A stretch of DNA of 37,069 nucleotides from NCBI GenBank assembly GCA_949283305.1, contig CASDRU010000011.1:1-37069 (forward strand), in the 5' to 3' direction. Shown here piece after piece: positions 32,306 to 37,069 of the stretch. The notes beneath the pieces were generated by a model. The model was not told the DNA's origin and made no database searches. It saw only the letters and a program-made list of their open reading frames with translations. Positions within the stretch are counted from its first letter, which is position 1. The number at the start of each line of letters is the position of its first letter. A program made the translations under genes and the position numbers. The stretch comes from an uncultured Spirochaetales bacterium. GTDB taxonomy: Bacteria; Spirochaetota; Spirochaetia; Sphaerochaetales; Sphaerochaetaceae.

Positions 32306-33418
32306 TTACACCAGCTTCTCATAAGCCTCATTTATCTCGCTCATCCTCTGCTGGGCAAAATCCAGGAATGCCTTATCAAGATTGAGCGAGGAGATTCCAT
32401 CCGGATGAAAACGTTTGGAAAGGATTCTCCATGCATTCCTTATATCTTCTTTTGTGGCACTCTCATCAAGGCCGAGAACTGAAAGATAGTATGCTCTGTC
32501 TTTCTCTTTTCCCTTCTCTGCTGCCCCTCCAAGTTCATCATAATAGTCAAAGAACCGTGCTCTCTGCTCATCTGTGTCCTGAAAGAATCCCGGGTAGTAT
32601 GAAAAATCAAGAGGAGTGACTGAATATTCCTTTTCATCTCTTTTGCCGATTTCAAGTGAAAAAGCAAAAGGAGCGCTGCTATGTTCCATCTTTTCAAGAA
32701 AGCTCATGTAGGTGACTATATCAGTCTTTTGAAGGCTGCAGGCAAGCGTGATGTTATTCAGACTGTCAAGATATCTTATAAGGGCTTTTCTTATATCGCG
32801 GTCAACATGCTCAGAAAGACTGTCAATGCCAAGGAACACTTCTTTATACGGGCTTGCATCAAAAGGAATGGCCGAGGAAGGGAAAGCACTGATGTAGCAG
32901 CTGCCATCTTCCTTTTTCTCAAGAGTAAGTGTGATGCTGCTTACAGCACAGCGGGATACAGCTGCCAGATAAAGCTTTATCCCCTCCTCATTCCGTCTTA
33001 TCTTCATCCTATCAATCGGGAAATTATCATTTTGCTGTGCAAGCAGACCTTCCCTGACATCATAGCCCGACTGCTTCAAAACCTTGAGAACAGAAAGGGC
33101 GGAAAAAGGTGAGCACTCATAATCATTTATATAATATTTCTTGACGCTTTCTTCCATTTTGAAGACAGTCTTGTGAACATAAATCTCCCTCATCTTCACG
33201 CTTATGAAACTGCCGGTTAAAGAAAATGAATAGAAGTCAGCGCTCCTTTTCTTTCCATCAAGCACTATTTCCTTTTCTATCTCTTCATTTGCACAGAGTG
33301 TCAGCTCACCCGCTGCCCGTGAAAAAAGAGAGAATAGATCCTTCTCAAGTTCTCTTTCCATAAGAAAAATTCTAGATGATGGAGGAAAATTATCAAGAGA
33401 AAAAGACATAGTTAACAT
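32306..33418 (-). CDS. protein with C-terminal J (DnaJ) domain
   Basis: This 370-residue protein has a long N-terminal region with no recognised family (about residues 1-300). A C-terminal J domain follows (about 303-370): YYLSVLGLDESATKEDIRNAWRILSK, then HPD inside SKRFHPDGISS, then QQRMSEINEAYEKL. The intact HPD means it should stimulate a DnaK-type ATPase, and the N-terminal region would supply client specificity. The start is uncertain: ATGs at 33418 and 33409 both lack a ribosome site. No dnaK or grpE is adjacent. Confidence 0.78.
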   Translation of the reverse strand: MLTMSFSLDNFPPSSRIFLMERELEKDLFSLFSRAAGELTLCANEEIEKEIVLDGKKRSADFYSFSLTGSFISVKMREIYVHKTVFKMEESVKKYYINDYECSPFSALSVLKVLKQSGYDVREGLLAQQNDNFPIDRMKIRRNEEGIKLYLAAVSRCAVSSITLTLEKKEDGSCYISAFPSSAIPFDASPYKEVFLGIDSLSEHVDRDIRKALIRYLDSLNNITLACSLQKTDIVTYMSFLEKMEHSSAPFAFSLEIGKRDEKEYSVTPLDFSYYPGFFQDTDEQRARFFDYYDELGGAAEKGKEKDRAYYLSVLGLDESATKEDIRNAWRILSKRFHPDGISSLNLDKAFLDFAQQRMSEINEAYEKLV

Positions 33419-33473
33419 TAACCAGAGATCAAAATGAATAAATCTTACTCTTTTTCCGAAATAAAATGCCGTT

Positions 33474-33479
33474 TACTCT
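33474..33479 (+). promoter_or_regulatory. leaderless-type -10 of the hemolysin III gene
   Basis: TACTCT ends 6 nt before the ATG at 33486; there is no ribosome site. It is a weaker match than the other boxes of this class. Confidence 0.3.
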
Positions 33480-33485
33480 TTGCTC

Positions 33486-34136
33486 ATGAGCTTTATAAGT
33501 AAACACATCAGCCTATGCGAATATGATGAAAGACATGAGAGGGTAAATACCCTTACACATGCCTTCGGTTTTACCCTCGCCCTTTTCGGACTTTTTCTTG
33601 TAATAAAGAGAATTTCAAGCTTTTCAACTCTTGATTTGAAGCTTGGCATGCTTGTTTACGCACTTTCCAACGTGCTTCTTTACGGGGCATCGATGATTTA
33701 TCATGCACTCAGGCCATCCGATGCAAAGAGATTATTCCGCATCCTTGACCACAGCAATATATACATACTCATTGCAGGGACATACTGTCCCCTATTGATG
33801 TATATCGGAAGCACAAAGACGATATACATAAATGTTGCGATGTGGATCATTGTTGCCCTCGGTATCATATCAACACTGCTCTTCTGGAACAGGCTGAGAA
33901 TAATACATGTAGTCTTATATGTGGTTATGGGATGGCTCTGTGTATTTTTCTACAACGACATATTCCCCTCTCTTCCTGAAGGACTTTTCAAATACATCCT
34001 CACAGGAGGGATAGTATATACTCTTGGCCTCTTCTTCTATGGATTCAAGAAGATTCCGTATTATCATGCTATCTGGCATCTATTCACCCTGCTTGGATCT
34101 CTGAGCTTTTTTGTAGGAATCTATCTTTATATCTGA
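33486..34136 (+). CDS. hemolysin III / PAQR-family membrane protein
   Basis: This 216-residue protein has seven predicted membrane helices. The family pattern is clear: HERVNTLTHAFGF at the N-terminus, ASMIYHALRPSDAKRLFRILDHSNIYILIAGTY in the centre and HAIWHLFTLLGS at the end. The conserved His and Asp residues would bind zinc, as in adiponectin-receptor-type hydrolases. The 'hemolysin' name is historical and the role is probably lipid or membrane homeostasis. I start it at ATG 33486; a TTG two codons earlier is possible. Confidence 0.86.
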   Translation: MSFISKHISLCEYDERHERVNTLTHAFGFTLALFGLFLVIKRISSFSTLDLKLGMLVYALSNVLLYGASMIYHALRPSDAKRLFRILDHSNIYILIAGTYCPLLMYIGSTKTIYINVAMWIIVALGIISTLLFWNRLRIIHVVLYVVMGWLCVFFYNDIFPSLPEGLFKYILTGGIVYTLGLFFYGFKKIPYYHAIWHLFTLLGSLSFFVGIYLYI

Positions 34137-34147
34137 TTATTTCCTGT

Positions 34148-34153
34148 TATAAT
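34148..34153 (+). promoter_or_regulatory. leaderless promoter -10 (extended) of the aldo/keto reductase gene
   Basis: TGT-TATAAT is an extended -10 with a consensus hexamer, ending 6 nt before the ATG. No ribosome site is present. Confidence 0.6.
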
Positions 34154-34159
34154 CAGACT

Positions 34160-35278
34160 ATGCAGTACACAGAATTTTGCTCAAACAAGATTTCACGCCT
34201 CGGCTATGGTTGCATGAGGTTTCCTAAAGTCGAAGGCTCTGACTATGAGATTGACGAGAAAAAAGCAAGAGAGCTTCTGGAATATGCCTATGATCATGGG
34301 GTCAATTATTATGATACGGCATGGCCTTATCATATGAGAACAAGCGAGCGCTTTCTCGGCTCATTTTTAAAAACAAAGGACCGCAGCTCTTTCTTTGTCG
34401 CAACAAAGCTTCCGCTGTTTAACTTAAAATGTACAGAAGAGGCAGAGGAGATATTCAACAAGCAGAGAGAAAACCTTGGTCTTGAATATTTTGACTATTA
34501 TCTCTTGCATGCTGTGAACAAAGAGCGCTTTGAAATGATAAAAAGGCTCGATCTCTATGAATTCCTCGTAAAAAAGAAAGAAGAAGGACTAATCAGGAAT
34601 CTCGGCTTTTCCTTCCATGACACGCCTCAGGTGCTTGATGAGATAACAAATACATACAGCTTTGATTTTGCTCAGATTCAGCTCAACTATATTGACTGGG
34701 AGCTGCAGAATGCAAGGCTTCAGTATGAGATTCTTACAAGCAAAGACATTCCTGTGATAGTCATGGAGCCATGCCGCGGTGGAGCACTCAGCTCACTTGG
34801 ATATGAAACAGAGGAAATCCTCACATCCTGCTCTCCTGACAACAGCATATCAAGCTGGGCATTCAGGTATGTAAAAGAGCTTGATAACGTACACGTAGTG
34901 CTCTCTGGAATGAGCAACATGGAACAGCTGAAAGACAATATAAAGACATTTTCTGAGGATAACCCGTTTAAGGAAAAAGAAAGGAAGGCCCTTGATGCCG
35001 CAATACGTTCTTTCCTTTCCAACAGGACGATAAAATGCACAAAATGCAGATACTGCATGCCATGTAGCGTGAAAATAGAGATTCCAGAAGTGTTTTCTGT
35101 CTATAACAGCTATCTACTGTCAAAGGACAGAGCTGCTTTCATCGAATCTTATTCGAAAATGACAGTGAAGGCAAACGAGTGCATAGATTGCCAGAAATGC
35201 GTAAAGGCATGTCCTCAGGGCCTTGAGATAAACAAGCTAGTAAAAGAAGTTGACCGAACCTTTATGGCAATCAGGTGA
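34160..35278 (+). CDS. aldo/keto reductase with C-terminal [4Fe-4S] domain
   Basis: This 372-residue protein has an aldo/keto reductase barrel (about residues 1-275; SRLGYGCMRFPK, catalytic Asp and Tyr in NYYDTAWPY, Lys in ATKLPL, His in YYLLHAVNK). A ferredoxin-like tail follows with CTKCRYCMPC and CIDCQKCVKACPQGLEI (about 292-345). This combination is common in anaerobes, and substrates are mostly unknown. Reducing power may come from ferredoxin through the tail clusters, which is inference. Confidence 0.87.
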   Translation: MQYTEFCSNKISRLGYGCMRFPKVEGSDYEIDEKKARELLEYAYDHGVNYYDTAWPYHMRTSERFLGSFLKTKDRSSFFVATKLPLFNLKCTEEAEEIFNKQRENLGLEYFDYYLLHAVNKERFEMIKRLDLYEFLVKKKEEGLIRNLGFSFHDTPQVLDEITNTYSFDFAQIQLNYIDWELQNARLQYEILTSKDIPVIVMEPCRGGALSSLGYETEEILTSCSPDNSISSWAFRYVKELDNVHVVLSGMSNMEQLKDNIKTFSEDNPFKEKERKALDAAIRSFLSNRTIKCTKCRYCMPCSVKIEIPEVFSVYNSYLLSKDRAAFIESYSKMTVKANECIDCQKCVKACPQGLEINKLVKEVDRTFMAIR

Positions 35279-35284
35279 GAACAA

Positions 35285-35313
35285 GGGACTGCTACTCTGC
35301 AGCCCCATTTCTT
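35285..35313 (+). terminator. possible terminator after the aldo/keto reductase gene
   Basis: GGGACTGC and GCAGCCC can pair with one bulged A around a 6-nt loop, followed by ATTTCTT. The hairpin is plausible but the T-tract is weak. Confidence 0.45.
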
Positions 35314-35322
35314 AGCCATGAA

Positions 35323-35898
35323 TCAGAAGAGACTTGAATTCTCTCCAATTCCAATCAGGACAGCAATACCGCCCTTTGTCTCTTCAAATGAAGGTGTTGC
35401 ATCAAAGTCAGAGAATGCACCCTTAGATGGAACTGTCACAAATCCTCCGATTCCGAATGCTCCAAGATTGGCTGTCACAGCTGCTCTGTAAAGGAGTCTC
35501 TGGCCAGTGAATGCTTCAGAGAACTCATCAACAGGAAGTCCGTTTATAAGCCAGAGATCTCCTGTCTTTGCAAAACCCATCTGCACTCCGACACCCACTG
35601 CGATATCAACGAACTTCAGAGGAACATTGATGTTGGCAGAAGGGAAAAGACTTAAAGTGAAAAGATCATTTCCGAATCCGATTGTTGCAGGAATATCGAG
35701 AGAGAACCAGCTCTTGAAAAGATTCAAGCGGATATCAGCTCCGAAGCTGAAATTGTTTGTGAAGTCCTCAAACTCATCACCTGAAAGCTGTGTGACTGCC
35801 TTGTTGTATGTCATGATTCCGCCAACCTGGAAAACAGGTGCGGCCATCAGAGTAAACGGCAGTAAAACCAAAAGCAAAAGAATAATAACTTTTTTCAT
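35323..35898 (-). CDS. outer-membrane beta-barrel protein (hypothetical)
   Basis: This 191-residue protein begins with a clear signal peptide (MKKVIILLLLVLLPFTLMAAPV, cleavage near residue 20). It continues as alternating hydrophobic/polar strands rich in Gly and Phe (FSFGADIRLNLFKSWFSLDIPATIGFG and similar), ending in Phe. This is the pattern of a small opacity-type outer-membrane barrel of about eight strands. No specific family is recognised. AGGAGA precedes the ATG. Confidence 0.72.
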   Translation of the reverse strand: MKKVIILLLLVLLPFTLMAAPVFQVGGIMTYNKAVTQLSGDEFEDFTNNFSFGADIRLNLFKSWFSLDIPATIGFGNDLFTLSLFPSANINVPLKFVDIAVGVGVQMGFAKTGDLWLINGLPVDEFSEAFTGQRLLYRAAVTANLGAFGIGGFVTVPSKGAFSDFDATPSFEETKGGIAVLIGIGENSSLF

Positions 35899-36080
35899 TT
35901 TTTCTTCTCCTCTATATAAACAAAATTCTTATAAAAAGATTACAATCACCATTTTACTTCTTCACATTCAATTCCTGACTCAAAGCAAATCATATAAACA
36001 TTTGACATCTAATAAGATAACATTGTTATAAAACCTTCATCCAATTGTTTTATGTTTTTTTATTTCTATTTTTATGAAAA
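35899..36080. other. AT-rich intergenic region upstream of the barrel gene
   Basis: About 180 bp of AT-rich DNA (visibly richer in A/T than the rest of the window) separate the barrel gene from the lipoprotein terminator. On the minus strand, TATATAG and TATAAG-like boxes upstream of AGGAGA are candidate promoter elements for the barrel gene, but none is decisive. I see no gene here. Confidence 0.4.
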
Positions 36081-36119
36081 AACCCCTTTTAAGGTTGGCT
36101 AAACAAACTTAAAGGGGTT
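36076..36119 (-). terminator. terminator of the lipoprotein gene
   Basis: On the minus strand AACCCCTTTAAG pairs with CTTAAAAGGGGTT (one bulged A, 14-nt loop) and is followed by TTTTC. It begins about 34 nt after the lipoprotein stop. Confidence 0.8.
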
Positions 36120-36152
36120 ATCTCGGATAACAGTAATATCTGTTTTATTTAA

Positions 36153-36731
36153 TTAAACCTCAGTCGGTTGCACCTGATTTCTGATGTAGTCAATGAAATA
36201 TGTAACCGCATAAGCCTGAGGCTGAGTCATTTCATAAACGAAATCTCCATTAAATCTAATCTGAATGTATTCTAGATTCTCAATATCTGTGAACACCTGA
36301 TAAAGCTGACTTATTTCTTCTTCGTCCAGCAATGTTTTACTTTCACTTCGACTAGTTGCCAGAGCATCAGTGAAATCTCCTAGTAGCAGATCAATTGAAT
36401 CAACAACAAAACGATCTCCTCTACTATTCATGATTGCAACATCAGTAATTAGAAGAGATGTGTTTCCCATAGAATCATACTGGGTGAATGTTGCCCACCA
36501 GTAATCGGAATCATCTCCTGTTGTATATTCAAGCTTCACAGGAAGCACCGAATAATACAAACCAGACTCCTGCATTGTATACTCAGTTTCCATTGTAAAG
36601 TCATCATGTGTTGCTACAAGGGTGTTTACAACATCTGCCTGCCAGTCTCCTCCGCCAAACAACGCACATCCACTCAATGAGAGTACAGCCATTACTGTAA
36701 CAAGAGCCAAAACTGCTTTCTTAAATTTCAT
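36153..36731 (-). CDS. lipoprotein of unknown function
   Basis: This 192-residue lipoprotein has an N-terminal signal peptide with lipobox LSGC (Cys22 is the lipidated residue). The mature part is acidic with no recognised family (YWWATFTQYDSMGN, then helices). AGGAGG lies 5 nt before the ATG. The gene is AT-rich compared with its neighbours, which together with the adjacent insertion sequence suggests an accessory locus. A run of nine G (read in its own direction) lies about 40 bp upstream, next to a TATTCT -10 candidate. Confidence 0.8.
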   Translation of the reverse strand: MKFKKAVLALVTVMAVLSLSGCALFGGGDWQADVVNTLVATHDDFTMETEYTMQESGLYYSVLPVKLEYTTGDDSDYWWATFTQYDSMGNTSLLITDVAIMNSRGDRFVVDSIDLLLGDFTDALATSRSESKTLLDEEEISQLYQVFTDIENLEYIQIRFNGDFVYEMTQPQAYAVTYFIDYIRNQVQPTEV

Positions 36732-36764
36732 TTTTCCTCCTAATTATTAGTTATTAGTAACACT

Positions 36765-36779
36765 AGAATACCCCCCCCC
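36765..36779 (-). promoter_or_regulatory. poly-G tract beside the lipoprotein promoter
   Basis: Nine consecutive C on the plus strand (36771-36779) read as G9 directly upstream of TATTCT (36770-36765), a candidate -10 whose transcript would have a leader of about 26 nt. Homopolymeric G in the -35/-10 spacer is a classic slip-strand switch. Confidence 0.5.
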
Positions 36780-36780
36780 G

Positions 36781-37069
36781 TGTTGAACTAACCCCCAAAA
36801 GGTAGACACAGCAAAGGCCTTTTCACAGGAGGATTTAAAAAGTGAAAAGGAAAAAAGAAGAAACTGTGTCAAAGGCTCCAAAACACAGGGGTGTCAAAGA
36901 AGTCAGCTACGAGCTGAAGCTTAAGGCTCTGGAGCTGTTCCAATCCGGATGCGGATACAGAAAGGTATCATCCCAGCTTGGAATAAAGCTGTACACAGCA
37001 AGGGACTGGGGACGCCGCTTCCATAAGGGGGATGAGGAATGGGCAATACCAAAAAGCGGTAAACCAAGA
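36781..37069 (+). mobile_element. left end of an IS3-family insertion sequence (partial)
   Basis: The terminal repeat starts TGTTGAACTAACCCCC at 36781 and continues into AAAAGGTAGACA, close to IS3/IS150-group ends (TG-start, C-rich block, then GTTAGACA-like). A transposase reading frame begins 61 nt inside, the normal layout. The right end lies beyond the window, so target duplication cannot be checked. Confidence 0.72.
36842..37069 (+). CDS. IS3-family transposase OrfA, N-terminal part
   Basis: A GTG-started frame of 76 codons runs off the window end. AGGAGG lies 9 nt upstream. The sequence YELKLKALELFQSGCGYRKVSSQLGI, then a second helix with YTARDWGRRF, is the helix-turn-helix of IS3/IS150-type OrfA, which binds the IS ends. 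It appears intact as far as it is visible; OrfB, with the DDE site, would follow. Confidence 0.8.
   Translation, partial: MKRKKEETVSKAPKHRGVKEVSYELKLKALELFQSGCGYRKVSSQLGIKLYTARDWGRRFHKGDEEWAIPKSGKPR

Overview
The window looks like the chromosome of a diderm, fermentative (probably anaerobic) bacterium. The best guess is a gut-type spirochaete of the Sphaerochaeta/Treponema group. This rests on the archaeal-type UMP kinase, type III glutamine synthetase, an Nfn-type ferredoxin:NADP oxidoreductase, outer-membrane barrel and lipoprotein genes, and mid-40s GC judged by eye. The taxonomy is inference, not demonstrated. About 40 protein genes and one tRNA gene are packed very tightly. There is no CRISPR array, rRNA or prophage. 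Mobile DNA is confined to the two ends: an IS200-type tnpA remnant on the left, and on the right the intact-looking left end of an IS3-family element that runs off the window.

Layout. 1-340: IS200 remnant, then a terminator. 340-5380: ssb / UMP kinase, a PflX-like radical SAM protein, and a patatin-GNAT-MATE operon. 5370-9433: type III glutamine synthetase, a second MATE pump, and 5-formyl-THF cyclo-ligase. 9414-12240: nfnA-nfnB-EIIA operon with a near-consensus promoter and a palindromic operator. 12273-13310: two-gene hsp20 operon with a sigma-54-type promoter and an upstream inverted repeat. 13381-17438: DbpA-type RNA helicase, TrpR-like protein, cardiolipin synthase, queH. 17460-20370: TPR-like membrane protein and a secreted patatin fused to an outer-membrane barrel. 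20474-21796: tRNA-Leu(CAA) with an RluA-type synthase directly behind it. 21774-24160: PHP phosphatase, a stand-alone DbpA RNA-binding domain, metallo-hydrolase, DksA-like protein. 24242-27150: small membrane protein, ThrH, DMT transporter, AI-2E family exporter. 27205-29900: trmJ, GDPD, DUF362-ferredoxin operon. 29918-31854: nagB, mnmA. 31946-35278: DUF2188 protein, C-terminal J-domain protein, hemolysin III, ferredoxin-type aldo/keto reductase. 35323-36731: outer-membrane barrel protein and lipoprotein in AT-richer DNA.

The strongest general signal is regulatory. Roughly a dozen unlinked genes have no Shine-Dalgarno but carry a TATAAT-like hexamer exactly 6-8 nt before the start codon, so transcription should begin on or next to the start codon (leaderless mRNA). 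A second class of genes (ssb, hsp20s, nagB, outer-membrane and lipoprotein genes) has a proper leader with a strong AGGAGG. Many genes also overlap tail-to-tail by 4-68 nt, and terminator hairpins occur only where convergent genes do not overlap. RNA metabolism is well represented (trmJ, mnmA, queH, RluA-type synthase, DEAD helicase, DbpA-domain protein), beside redox/nitrogen metabolism (Nfn, type III GS, NagB) and envelope functions (Cls, barrels, MATE pumps).
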